This document shows, piece by piece, positions 12,385 to 23,260 of a stretch of DNA of 64,000 nucleotides. The DNA is taken from positions 1 through 64,000 of the forward strand of contig JADFUC010002340.1 of the NCBI GenBank assembly GCA_019722365.1, written 5' to 3'. Under the pieces are notes generated by a model. It saw nothing but the letters and a program-made list of their open reading frames with translations. It made no database searches and had not been told where the DNA came from. This stretch comes from Lithospermum erythrorhizon (taxonomy: Eukaryota > Streptophyta > Magnoliopsida > Boraginales > Boraginaceae). Position 1 is the stretch's first letter. The number at the start of each line of letters is the position of its first letter. Position numbers and translations under genes: made by a program.

Positions 12385-12695
12385 TTGCATCTGACAGTGG
12401 TTGGTCAACATATGGCGTGACTGGTCATTGCTCCGACATGGCGGCTGACTAGTCATAGCACACAAATTCCAAATCTAATAATCCAATATGAATCCTTTAG
12501 CTCCGATATGTAGCGGTAGTCATAGCTTTCGACATGGCGTGACTAGTCGTTGCTCGACATGGCGTGACTAGTCATAGCACTAAAATTCCAAAATACTAAT
12601 AATCGAAAAATGAGTCCACCTTTCGACATGACGTGACTAGTCATAAGCTCGACATAACGTGACTAGTCAAAGCTCCGACATGGCGTTCATTATAA
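12385..12695 (+). repeat. Minisatellite between the two Harbinger ORFs
   Basis: At least eight imperfect copies of a 25-30 base unit with core cgacatggcgtgactagtca. Twice the copies are separated by longer spacers containing aaattccaaa and ctaataat, so there is a higher-order period as well. It ends just before tataaataaa (about 12691), a possible TATA box for the transposase ORF. Confidence 0.75.
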
Positions 12696-12761
12696 ATAAA
12701 GTAGTCGTAATTTGAATACCACTAAAAAAATTAGCTCAAATCTTGTTCTTAAGTATCGCTG

Positions 12762-13658
12762 ATGGATGTACCCGAACCATCTTTTAGCCTCGAAGAATTA
12801 CAACAACAGTGGGACTTATAAGAAGCTATACTTGACAGGCAACAAAAATTAAAAGGAAAGCTCGAAGAGCCGAAACAATCGATCAAATAAGAGAAAATCT
12901 ATAAGTAATGATCATGCGGTACTTGATAGGAGGCTGCATGGCCAACTATTTCGGCCGATCCATTACAATTAAACTAAAATGCAGTTAGGCGAATTTGAAT
13001 GAAGGCCATAGTTTCTGGTGTACCGGCTTTATCAAAATTACGACAGCTTCTACTTCACTGAAGGCGGAATAATCGGGCAAGGTTGGTTTGACCACTATCG
13101 AGAAGTGTACATTGCCATGCGCGTACTCGCATATGGAGTCTCCGTGGATGCTGTGATAGTATGTGAAAATTGAAAAGTCACCTGCAACTTGGTCTTATTT
13201 CGTAATTTTTCACCGAAAAGGTGTAATTCTTGCTGTTTCAGATGAATACTTAAAACTGACCAAATGTGGAGGACTTGCAGAGACTACTACAAGTTGGTCA
13301 GGAGCGTGGTTTCCCGGGAATGATTGGAAGTATCGATTGCATGCATTGGGAGTGGAAGAATTGTCCTAAGGCTTGGCAAGGACAGTTTACAAGTGGACAC
13401 AAGGGCACGGCAATAGTTATCCTCGAGGCAGTGGCTTCATATGATTTGTGGATATGACATGTTTTTTCTGGCTTGCCCGGAACATTGAACGACATTAATG
13501 TTCTAGATAGGTCACCGGTTTTCGGCCTTGGACATGCGCCAATTTCGAAGTGCATGTCCAAGGCCGATCCGAATCGGATATTCATAGTCGAGCAAAATGC
13601 ATTGATAGAATTGACATATTCAGTTGAAGAAGGATCTCGTCGACCATATCTAGAATAA
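12762..13658 (+). pseudogene. Harbinger DDE transposase, truncated
   Basis: Transposase of the plant Harbinger type (DDE_Tnp_4 family). The start MDVPEPSFSLEELQQQWDL is at 12762. A helical segment reads EVYIAMRVLAYGVSVDAV (about 13101-13157). The catalytic core reads LQRLLQVGQERGFPGMIG (13275 on), GSIDCMHWEWKNCPKAWQ with the first catalytic Asp, then AVASYDLWI and LPGTLNDINVLDRSPVF with the second Asp. After SPVF the homology stops: the frame runs into a perfect hairpin and ends at 13658, so the third acidic residue and the last third of the protein are missing. Stops at several points confirm decay. It fits with ORF1 upstream and the Harbinger right end at 14198. Confidence 0.85.
13523..13566. 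repeat. Perfect 15-bp inverted repeat with 14-base loop
   Basis: The arms cggccttggacatgc (13523-13537) and gcatgtccaaggccg (13552-13566) are exact reverse complements. The hairpin sits where transposase homology ends. Confidence 0.95.
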
Positions 13659-14160
13659 ATTTGGAACCCCTTATTAGATTTTTTAAAAATCCTCGAGTTT
13701 CTTATGTTTTATTGTATATTTTCAATAATTTTTGTATGTTTGCTTGTGTATCTACTCAAGGATTCAGTGATGAATAATATTGTGTGTTATTTTTAAAAAA
13801 ATTATAATATTATTTATTGTATTAAAATATTATGGGATTTTTGAAATTCAAAAAAATATATATATACTATTAAAAATATACTTTTAAAATATATATGAAA
13901 TAAAAAAATTATTAAAATATTTTAAAAAAATTAAAATAATAAAATTATTAAAAATATATATTTTAGAATTATAATATTATTTATTGTATTAAATTTAATA
14001 ATTATATATATGAAATAAATAAAGAGAAATAGAAAAAATATGGTAGAATTATATATTTGGAGTGATGTGGATGGGAGAAAGTAATTTGACACCACTGAAT
14101 GACATCTATTTAGGTATTGGTAAAAGTGGGTGTTATTTGAGGTGCTAGGCGATATGGCGG
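13659..14160. other. AT-rich 3' region of the Harbinger element
   Basis: Very AT-rich, with many runs of ta and poly-A/T, and no gene seen. It is likely the non-coding 3' part of the element before its right terminus. Confidence 0.5.
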
Positions 14161-14199
14161 TGAAGTATCAAATTTGACACACAACGCGGATGGTCTTAG

Positions 14200-15013
14200 A
14201 TGAAAATCTTTGTGAAGACACTCACTGGCAAGACGATCATTCTCGAAGTCGAGAGCTCCGACACCATAGACAATGCCAAGAGCCAAGATCCGAGGACAAG
14301 GAAATTCCTCCGGACCCGGGGAGAGGCGTCACGATCTTTCTTGGGAAGCCGAGGCTCGAGAAGATGAGTGGGTACTCTTGCGGTTCTGATAATACAGAAA
14401 GAATCACCTGCAGCAGTTGCTCCGTCTTAGGTGGTGGAATGCAAATCTTTGTGAAGACCACCATTTGGGAAGACCATTACCCTTGAATTGGAAACTCAAA
14501 CAACATTGATAATGTCAAAGCCAAAATTCGAAATTCCCGGACGAGAGGAGTTGATCTTTCTGGCATTAGCGGCTTCGAGATGGCGAGCGTTAGGCGGAAT
14601 TATAGCATCGGGAAAGGAATCTACATTAAGCAGCGTTTTCGAGCTTGATGGTGGCATAAATGCTTTGTGAAGACCTTGGTGGTAAAAGCATAACCACGGA
14701 GGTTGAAGTTCAAATCTGCTCGATAATGTTTAGGCGAAGATCCGGGACAAGGAGGCGTCCACGGACCGGCCCGAGGTTGATTTTCACTAACAAAACGGCT
14801 CAAGATGGCCGAACCATGGCTGATGACAACATTGAGAAAGGTCTACATTGCACAGTGAGACTTACGTCTTTGGTATGCAAAATTTTGTCAAAACCTACGG
14901 CGGGGGAGGCCATCGCCCCTCATTTGGAAAGTTCTAACACCATCGACAACGTGAAGGGGCAAGATCCGATTACAAAGGAGGCGTTCCACGGACCCGGACG
15001 GAGTTGATCTTAT
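14200..15013 (+). pseudogene. Polyubiquitin pseudogene, four head-to-tail units
   Basis: Four degraded copies of the 76-codon ubiquitin unit in tandem. Unit 1 starts at ATG 14200 ([13 protein letters not shown], then [11 protein letters not shown]) and ends with codons for LRLRGG at about 14421-14438. Unit 2 starts at 14439 (MQIFVKT) and ends about 14655 at a changed LDGG. Unit 3 runs from about 14657 to 14874. Unit 4 starts at 14875 with ATGCAA and stops near 15013, at the position of LIF in the middle of the unit. Small insertions and deletions shift the frame in every unit, so no ubiquitin can be made. Real polyubiquitin genes are kept nearly identical between units, so the divergence marks an old dead copy. 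Confidence 0.9.
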
Positions 15014-15207
15014 TTGGTAGCAATTAAATTTAGTAGTAAATAATATTACAAAATAAATAAAAATATAATTAATGCTTTTTACTATGTTTTGATTGACCTT
15101 TTACTACTCTAATGTCAGTCAAATGTAGTTAATATTGACTTTCTCCTACGTTTATTGTGAATGTAGTAATTAATAATAGTAGCAAATGCTATTTTTTTCT
15201 TGTAGTG
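15014..15207. mobile_element. Terminal fragment of a CACTA-type transposon
   Basis: The right boundary reads ttttttcttgtagtg (15193-15207), the complement of the CACTACAAGAAAA terminus of CACTA elements. Inside it are AT-rich subterminal blocks with repeated tagtagtaa / tgtagtaatta motifs. The opposite terminus was not found in the window. It directly follows the truncated fourth ubiquitin unit. Confidence 0.55.
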
Positions 15208-15379
15208 GGTGAAGAGTTTGGATTATATTTGGATTGAAGAAGTTGATTGATAGGAGTAGATGGATTTTGAATAAATTTCCAACCATTTTTTGTGAGAAGT
15301 GCAAGATTAAAATAGTGGAGATGCTTAAAACCAAGACCTCCATCGTTTTTTTACTCAATCGATAGAATATCATTAGATA

Positions 15380-16315
15380 AAATAACGAAACGATACAAGT
15401 TGTTTGTTAGAAGAGACAAAAAAGTTACATACTAGCATCGTGTAAAAGGGAAATTTGAATACGGTCCGATTAGGAGGATCTTTGTAGCCAAGTAGCCTCG
15501 TATTCCCCTCCATGCTCCTAATGTGCCACGCAATGTGCCGTCTTATTGGAATGTCGATTAAATCTTGAATTTTACCTCGGGTAGTTTCTTGAGAGATGGA
15601 GTATGCCCTCCACAATTCCATCAATTTCCAACGGTACCTTGTATTTCCTATTCAAGACTTGAATAAGTTGCGTAGTCGGCTGCAAAATACCGATCCGTCT
15701 CCGTTGATTACGCTATCCTTGGTGATGCCCTCTCTAGTCGATTACCGGCTACGGTGGACTTTCAACCTCCGCCCCGATTCTGAAAAAGGAGCCTTTAAAT
15801 GTTCCCCTATCACCTGTGCATGGTCCCCCTGCAATTCCACTCCTTTCTTCTTTCCTCAATCTAGCATCCTTATTAATTTTTGTGTACCCCTGTTGTGGTT
15901 GCTTCCATTTTGATGCAGGTACGTGCTTCCCGCATCTATTTGCCTAGTCCCTTTCTATGGCTCCACTCATGCTCAATCTTCTATAGTCCGCTGCTAACTT
16001 CACTCCTTCATTCCAAATTTGTTGAATGTCGTTGTTCACCTCGTGGAGAAGCACTTGGGTATGAAGATCAACATGAGGGGGTTGAAGCGTCGAGCAAGAG
16101 GAGGCATGCGGATAGAGAAGCCTTGCTAGCCCAACAAGCAAATAGGGGTCACCATCCTTGAAGCTAATGAAGGCCAAATTCATGTCTACCTTAACATGTG
16201 TATCGGTGAGAAAGGATGAAGAAGCAGTGCGTGACATAGAGCCGGGACTGCAGTATCGTACATAATTGTTCACTAGAAAATTAGAACTAGGGATCAACGC
16301 TATATCTAAAAACAA
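15380..16315 (-). pseudogene. LINE-like C-terminal remnant (RNase H-like domain)
   Basis: Broken minus-strand frames. At 15918-15870 the translation reads WKQPQQGYTKINKDA, like the start of the RNase H domain that ends many plant LINE ORF2 proteins. It is followed by RGTFKGSFFRIGAEVE (glycine, Phe-Lys, then Ala-Glu), and at 15624-15440 by a tail with WHIRSMEGNT that could match the H-x-x-REGN block. Upstream on the same strand (16315-15944) an open frame ends IWNEGVKLAADYRR, which could be the linker after the zinc-finger domain. The match is weak and frames are broken. An unrelated retroelement remains possible. Confidence 0.4.
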
Positions 16316-16322
16316 ACCCTAC

Positions 16323-17790
16323 GGGACTATGCTATTCGGGGCCAGACAAATAGCATTTTGGGCCGAGTTCTTAGTGGCATGGGAGCGACCCATTACATAA
16401 ATAGATCACGAGGCGGACATTGTGGAGCGAATGCTCCTTTCGGCGGCTAATGTCTAAGTAATACAAGTCACAGTACCCCATATTCATAAAAAGCCGTCAA
16501 TGAGTTCGAGACTTCAGCAAAACAAAAGAAACTAATAGAACAAGGGTAAGATGCACGACAATCGAAACTCGAGTTCAAACAACTTCTAAAAGAGCACTTT
16601 CAGATACTCCACGGGCGTGAGGATAAACTACCCGACCACCGTGAGCACGAGGATAAAGCGCCCACCACCTCCTGAGCCGAGGATAAGCGCCCCCTCCGCT
16701 TCTTGATAAGTTAAAACTATCAACCCCACAGACTACGTTTGGCTTAGTCTCGAGGTGATCCATGAGTGCGTAGGCAACTTGATACGTATTAAGTGCAGCC
16801 ATAACCTAAAATAACATTAATGTTATCGTACAAAGGGTCGATTAAAATCAAAGGCATGCAATTAGAATGAAACTAGCTGACAATAAGACAATCAGAAGAG
16901 AAATGCATTAAGTGGAATAAACTATAAATGGAGCAAAGGATCGATACGTGAAAGCGTAAGAAAAGCAAAGGTGATCTAAAAAGTTAAGCTACTACGATCG
17001 TTTCTGAGCTGAATTAGCAACTTGGCTTTCTAGCGGACAAAGTCCCAAATGCTTAGCTGCCTTTCGAACCTTCTAACTTCGAGGTATGAATCCCTTTGGG
17101 AGGTGTTTCTTTGTGTCCAAGATCAAGATGAGTGATAATAGACCTCATTTCCTGAGCCGAACATGGCGAATCTACGACGCGTTCCTCGGTATTAGGCTAC
17201 TTCCAGTCTTCTACCTCACGAACTACAATGGCCGAGGCTATATCTTCAGAGGACATCATCAGGAGAGTTAACTCACAGGAAATATCGAAATCCGTTAAAG
17301 CAGGTATTGCCGATGATGAGACAGCTTCCTGGCAGAAATCTTGCGGTTTGCCATGAAGAGATGCAGACGACCTCGACCCGACCGTGCAAGAACACGGAAA
17401 GTGCTGCATTGACTTTTGCCCTCTTTCATGACACCATATCAAGAGATTCGACCTCCGGTGAGGAAAATATCGAGACCAAAAGCTGAAGCTCGGCCACGAA
17501 AAAATATCAAGCGCTCTTGAGCGAAGAAGGAGCAGGGAAGCGGGAGGAGATGGCTCGGCAACTTCCGTGACAAAAACTCGGGAGATTCCCGGTATCAACA
17601 AGCTGCAATGCGCTCCAACTCACTAACGGATGAAGAGACCTCCACCACCGCAAATCCAGAAGAAGTCAGCAAAGAATGAAAAGGGAGACATAAAAGATGT
17701 AGGGAGACTAGAAATACACAATTCTCGGCCAGGCGTTGTTAGAGTCGCGGGCGTAGAGGATCGAAACCTTCTCCAGAGTAGGGTGAGCTA
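16323..17790. other. No recognisable gene
   Basis: Mixed-composition DNA with only short frames. At 16600-16690 there is a short imperfect repetition of gcgaggataaac-like units (three copies of gaggataa...cgccc). I see no domain. Confidence 0.4.
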
Positions 17791-17796
17791 AAGTGA

Positions 17797-19720
17797 TCAC
17801 TCTGGAACCACGAGATGAAGAAGCCTCCTTCCGAACAATTCTCGCATGCTTTGGATCTCTATCCTCTGTAGAATTTCTAAGGAGTACTTCCTCTTGCCAG
17901 AACCTGATGATTTGAAGATCAAAGAAGAAGGATGTATGCCCGGAGAAAGACTCCTCCCTTTACCATGCTTCTTAGGTAAACAACGAGGAACATCGAGGCC
18001 AGTAACACGTAGAGCCACCATTTGCCATGGCGGGTTGGCTATTGGTCGCGTCACACAGGAATATGGCCCAGTGCGCTTTGCCACAGAAAGACACATAAGT
18101 GCCGGAATTTGAGGCCCGTGAGCAAATGCCATCTCCGGGGAAGCGTTAGTAGACAGGTACAAGCGGTATAACCTAAGCTATGCGGAGAAGCGATAAGGGT
18201 TGTAGAGGTTCTCTTATGGTTGAACCAGTAGCCTGTTCGACCCGTTCGAGAGGCAGCCCAGCTAGCAAAGAGAGCACGATTAGGCAGATTACTCTCTTGT
18301 CGTCAAAGTAAGGTTCGATTGATTAGGGCCAGTCGCTTCCATGTTACCAGGAAAGAAACTTTGTGTGCACATCACTAAGGGAATAAACTTTTGTGCTTTA
18401 CCGTGATATCGCGATCGAAGAGTGTAAAGCTATTATTAGTTGTGTTCGGGAACGTAGCAAATAAGCCCCGTCAACAAAAGATAATGGCTTGAGGGAAGCA
18501 TGCCGGAAGGCGAGATCATCGGCGATATATGGGACAAACCTCTATAGATACAAGCAAGATTTGGAGGAGCGAGCCCAACTCTTGACCACTTTGGCGCTGA
18601 CCTTGTACCTTGAATACACTTGCACGAATGAGACCCAAGGGCTCAGCAGGAAATACAAACATGCATAACCAACAAGACAGAAAGGCTGCACAATAAACCT
18701 CCTTTTCTAAATCAGCATCAACAACCAAAACATCAAAGGGATATCTATCACGGGAATCCCAAGCACGACAATGAGGAATGGTTGGTCCACGTGGACAAAC
18801 AGACCCAAGAGTAGTCTTGGTAGGAGACTCACAGTCAGCACCATGACCTAAACGCAGGTGCGGAGAAATGGTGAGAGTCCAGCCCACTGCAGGGCGGACC
18901 TTTGTTCCGTCCACGAGAATGAGAAGCCAAAAGGTGATAACTTAGTGAAACCGACAAGAGCGAGAATTACTGGTATTACTATCAGGATGGACACAAGCGC
19001 TCCAGCGAGAGAGGGACAACTTCACCATGACATTCATAGAGACCTCCAAGCTCCGGTAAAATCCAATAAAGATATAGATAATTGACCACAGGGGAATGAT
19101 AAGTGTTAGTGAAATGGGCACCACTTCTCACAAAAAGCCTTCAAAGAAAGCACATTTGTGATCGCTTAAACATAAAGAGAAGCTTTGATGCATTAGACTC
19201 GCGAGCCTTATAAAGGTATACTACTCTGACGGTGAGCACATGCGCGCCCGTTCCGATGGCAGGGAATGTACTCGAAATTGCCGCAATTTTTCGGAGGGCT
19301 ATTCGCTTGATGTGCCACAATAGATATCATGCTACCCAAGAACCGGAAGCTAGGGGGAGGGTCAGAAGAATCAGTATCTGGTCCCTCAAGATAGATGACC
19401 TTCTCCTGGACACAAGACCAGTTGCGACCTCTTTTAGACTCTAACGTAGGAAGTGGAGGCCACCTAACAGCATGACCCTTATACAACGAAGTATAAACTA
19501 CAAGTGTCGTGACTTTATCTTCCTCCGGACCCGCCATACGTAAAGTGGAGAAATCAGTACCCGGGATAGTCTCGAAAGTAACCATAGCTGATAGGACAAG
19601 AGAAACAAAACAATAGCCAACCAAAAAGGGTGATGAGCACTAAGGGCAGAAGCATATAACACGAGCAAATCAAGATAAATCAAGCCATAAGGAGTGCAGA
19701 GCAATGTGATGCATCCCACA
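17797..19720 (-). pseudogene. Plant mobile domain (PMD, aminotransferase-like) pseudogene
   Basis: Minus-strand remnant of a plant mobile domain protein, a family found both in host genes of the MAIN/MAIL type and as cargo of transposons. In reading order: FETIPGTDFSTL (about 19587), GNFEYIPCH (19290 region), then past several frame changes YASLFTYD- and KWCPF-like blocks (19215-19095), LSISLLDFTELGG (19060-19030), and best of all EKEVYCAAFLSCWLCMFVFP with GLIRASVFKV (about 18705-18600), the conserved helix pair of the domain. A basic tail PRCLPKKHGKGRS follows at about 17980. Stops and shifts occur throughout. The neighbourhood of retroelements suggests a transposon-borne copy. Confidence 0.65.
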
Positions 19721-21270
19721 CTTCAAAGAAAGATAAGAGCAAATCCCGAAGACTACGTGATGCAGAAGTGACACCTACTCCTCCGTGAGAGCATCGTCAT
19801 AGTAGAGTAGCGAGTAGAAGAAGCGATCATCTCCCATTTCTAAGCGGTTACTTTCGCTATCAAATCAAATCAAGAAAAGGTTGAGAGTCAAAGCAAACAC
19901 CAAAGAAGAAGGTTGGAAAGCAAGTAGGGAACGTTCCCTTGCTTACTAACGTCCCTCAAACAAAGGAGCCAGCTGAGACAAGGACTGAAAAACTGAAATA
20001 AAACAATTCCAAGAGCAAGTGGTCATGAGCAAGCAAAAGAACGTTCTCGTATTCACTCAGTACCACTAAAACTCATGGTTGCTCATACCAAAGGCACCAA
20101 GGTATAGGGATATGCATACTACCTACCTACATAAGCTATGACCAAAGGCAAGCAGAGCACATCAACAAAGAATGATAAGAGCACGTGCTCAACATCCTAA
20201 GTCACAAGCTCAGCTCACAAAACAAGAAGAAATAAAGAAAGTAAGCAGCAAGAAGAGGGCTACATGCAAGTTCCAAACCTACGCTACATGGATGCAAGGG
20301 GCACACGAGTGCAAAAGTCAAATAAAAAGAAAGCCAAAAATAGCAAATAATGGGCCAAAATCAGCATGTAGTCGTTCATTACCAAACCAGAAGTCTTAAT
20401 ATCCAGAAAATTATTAAAAAAAAATAATCATAAATTAGACCCATAAATGAGCACGTAAAAATTTGAATCACCCCAATCGGAGTTCTGAGGTAGGAGAAAC
20501 AATTCCCTAAAGCTGCAATAGTTAATCAAGTCCGAACCCTCAAAGTCAAAACTTCAAGGACTCATATCTCGACTTCCAGAATGAACAGGAAGAGCTTCTA
20601 CCTATCACAATGACCGTCTCGCAACAAGCTTCACAGATATATAAAGAAATCTCAAAACAGATAAGTGATGAGGAAGTTATGGGGGTTACAGTGACAACAA
20701 TACAGTTTTTGACGAACCAAAATTTGGTTTTTTCAAAGATTATTTTTATATTTTCAGAATATACAGGATTAAAAATCAAATTTTTATCATCAAGACTAGT
20801 ACATGGAAGCAATTGGTGATCACAAGCACAACAAAAAGCATACAGTCAAGAAATTAAAGTATGAGAAAGTTACTAACTTTATTGATGAAACTTCAACATT
20901 CTTCAAAAACGTTGTGGACTTTGATGAAATTGTCAGGATTAATCTTGCAAGAACACGTAAAGAGATGTTAGTATGGTGACGTAATCATATAAAAACATCA
21001 AAGTGTATCAAGTTGTGCAAGAAAAGAAGACAAAAAATCAAAAAAAATAGTCCCAGGTACCTTGGGAGTCGCGTGGCTATAAGGGAAGAAAGTGGATGAC
21101 TTTTTGATTTTTGTCTCTCATCTCATGCTTAATAGACAAAGCTTGGACCCGAAGCCCTAAAAGCCCGTTGGTTGGTTCTTTCTGGACAAGTAAAGCTCGT
21201 GTTCGAAAAAATTGGGGAAAACGAACACCTTCACCACACGAGTGGTTCGAAAATCCTCAAATAAATACAT
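19721..21270. other. No recognisable gene
   Basis: A purine-rich stretch (19740-20400) passes into AT-rich DNA. The longest frames (20546-20812 minus, 20610-20819 plus) overlap each other and show no domain. I see nothing to annotate. Confidence 0.4.
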
Positions 21271-21394
21271 AGGATGGCCGAAAATTTTCACGTGAAAATT
21301 TATCCCAAATATTTATCGGTTAACCAAATAAACCGATACCGCCTGAAAAATGGCGAAAAAATAGAGTTTAATTTTAAATTAAACTCTAAAATTA

Positions 21395-21885
21395 AAATAA
21401 TTAATTCTGAAACCCGCATGGATCAGAGATTAGGCCATTTTAAATATTTAACATGACTCAAATTCATGTTAAAATTGCAGATATTAATTCCGTTAAATCC
21501 ACGAGGATTCGGATTAATATCAATGCAATAAATCTAGAGCACTAACATATGACGTAATATGTTAGTAGTAAAAGCTCTAGAAAATTAATTCTCATTAAAT
21601 CCTCTATGGATCGAGAATTAAATGAGATACGCGTGTACTAAATTCATGTTAATATTAAATCTGACAAAAAAATTCTCATTAAATCCTCTACGGATCCAAA
21701 GAATTAGCGAGATCTTAACATGTACTAAATTCATGTTAACATCGAATCATAAAAAATTAATTCTTATTCGATCCTACGAAGACGGGAATTAATGGGTTTT
21801 AACATGTACTAAATTAAGTATTAACCTGAAACCCTCAAGAATTTAATTCTCTGACGAATTGAGAATTAAATGGGATCCCAGCAGC
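21395..21885. repeat. Tandem array, about 85-bp period
   Basis: Five or six diverged units that each carry ttaattct-, aaatcc(t/a)c(t/g)a(t/c)ggat- and taaattcatgtta blocks. The clearest junctions are at about 21585, 21666 and 21750. The last unit ends near 21835 and half a unit follows. The blocks taaattcatgtta at 21649 and 21726 are identical. Confidence 0.65.
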
Positions 21886-21889
21886 GTGT

Positions 21890-22418
21890 TGGCGTTAAAT
21901 CCCACGCGTAAATTATGTCTTCATCAGAGTCAATCCCCTCTCGGACAGAGGGCTTAATTAAGGATAAGTGACATACAAATCATGTCGCAATAGTCATAAA
22001 TAAAGTCGGCTATCGCATAAGTCCACCGAATGACTAGGAGTTGGCCGGGGAGTGTGATCGTGATCCAGCGTATTCTGTAAAACAAGTCATCATCCTTCAA
22101 AGTCCGTAAATGACATGGATGATAACTTAGGACCCATGGCTTAGCAAATGCAAGGCTGCGATGCCAAGTCGAAATACGGAGTTGTCATGGCTTCTAGACT
22201 GCTACGAGAGGGAAGTGTCGGGACAAGATGTGTTCTAAATTCACGTCGAGCGGGTCCAATATCCAGCAGTTCGTCAGCGAAGTCAATGAGGCAGGATGTC
22301 GCCCGTAAAGGGAGCGACACGTGTTGAAAAGAAAGACCCATGAAAACCAGCGTGTTGGAAAATGAATATTATGCAGGTCGAACAGCCGTCTACTACGTAT
22401 GTACCCAGGTTCGAGGGG
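21890..22418. other. No recognisable gene
   Basis: Moderately GC-rich spacer between the 85-bp array and the compound repeat. I see only short frames and no motif. Confidence 0.35.
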
Positions 22419-22464
22419 GCCAATGCATGAACTTGCATAGAAATTTATTAAGAAATAATTAAAA

Positions 22465-23260
22465 TTGATTAAGGCAATTAATCAAATTAATTAAAGGGAA
22501 TTAGAAACCACTAAAAATTCCACGTGGGCGATTAGGGTTCGATTAAACTTAAATTCAAATCGAACCCTCGGATGAACAAGGGTTCAAGTAAAATCGAGCC
22601 ACTTAGAGTTAATTAAAGTCAAAAGAGCAAGGGTTTGCCGTTAATTAATCCCAGTTCGAACTTCGAAATAGGGTTCAGAAAAAACGACCTCGCATTAAAT
22701 GCCGGATAAAATTAGGGGCTCGAAAACCTAATTTTATTGATCAGCTCGGCGAGCAGGGCGTTCCGAAGACAAACAAGATTGAAGAATCTATAAACCACGG
22801 GGTTTTAAAATGAAGACTCCACAAGTTTTTTGGTGCAAAATCAAGACTGCATAAGTTTCATGGATCAAAATGAGAGACTCAGCGAGTTTGTGGATCAAAA
22901 TCGACGCTCACAGAAGTCGCGTGGTGCAAAATCGAGGCTCGAAGTCGAGAGTCGATATGAAATATCCTTGACCTAGAAAAAGAACCGGAACCTTTCTGCT
23001 TCAAAATAGGCACCCAAAGTCAATAAAACAGCCACCAAGAAATTTCAAATCATCAATGATTGAGATCTTTGCCTCAAAATTCAACGGTCAAGATCGTAAT
23101 CCACCGGAAATTAAACCGGCCAATCAAAAGCAAGCATTTGAGGCCCAGAAACCTATAAATACCCCATCTTATTTGACCGAAAAATTCATTCACACACATC
23201 CACCACTCCACAAAATTCCACCACCAAAAAACACACAAAACTCCTGAGAAAAGTCAAAGA
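22465..23260 (+). repeat. Direct repeat A with TATA box
   Basis: First copy of a ~790-base repeat. Near its end it has cctataaataccccatctta (TATA at 23154-23160), a CA-rich leader-like stretch (cacacatccaccactcc) and aaaacacacaaaactc, the layout of a promoter with transcript start. Copy B at 24764-25535 keeps all of these. Confidence 0.7.

Larger units (their letters stand above)
11430..14198 (+). mobile_element. PIF/Harbinger element with Myb/SANT ORF and transposase
   Basis: Two-gene element of the PIF/Harbinger superfamily. The first ORF (11757-12381) encodes a Myb/SANT-like protein and the second (12762-13658) a DDE transposase, both on the plus strand and separated by a minisatellite. 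The right end reads aacgcggatggtct followed by TTA at 14196-14198. Its complement, gaccatccgc, fits the start of many Harbinger/Tourist ends, and TTA fits the usual 3-bp target duplication. I could not find the matching left terminus; 11430 is only where the GC-rich Harbinger-like flank begins. The element lies directly before the first ubiquitin codon, as if inserted near the 3' end of the leader intron. Confidence 0.7.

Noticed and set aside
12385..12695. Regular repeats as a possible CRISPR array
   Set aside because: Plant nuclear context, units nearly contiguous without unique spacers, and no cas genes; it is a minisatellite.
15596..15913. 105-codon plus-strand frame
   Set aside because: It is opposite the LINE-like RNase H reading on the minus strand, which has recognisable blocks; the plus frame has none.
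20546..20819. Overlapping frames of 88 and 69 codons on opposite strands
   Set aside because: Neither shows a domain and each shadows the other; there is no way to support either as a gene.
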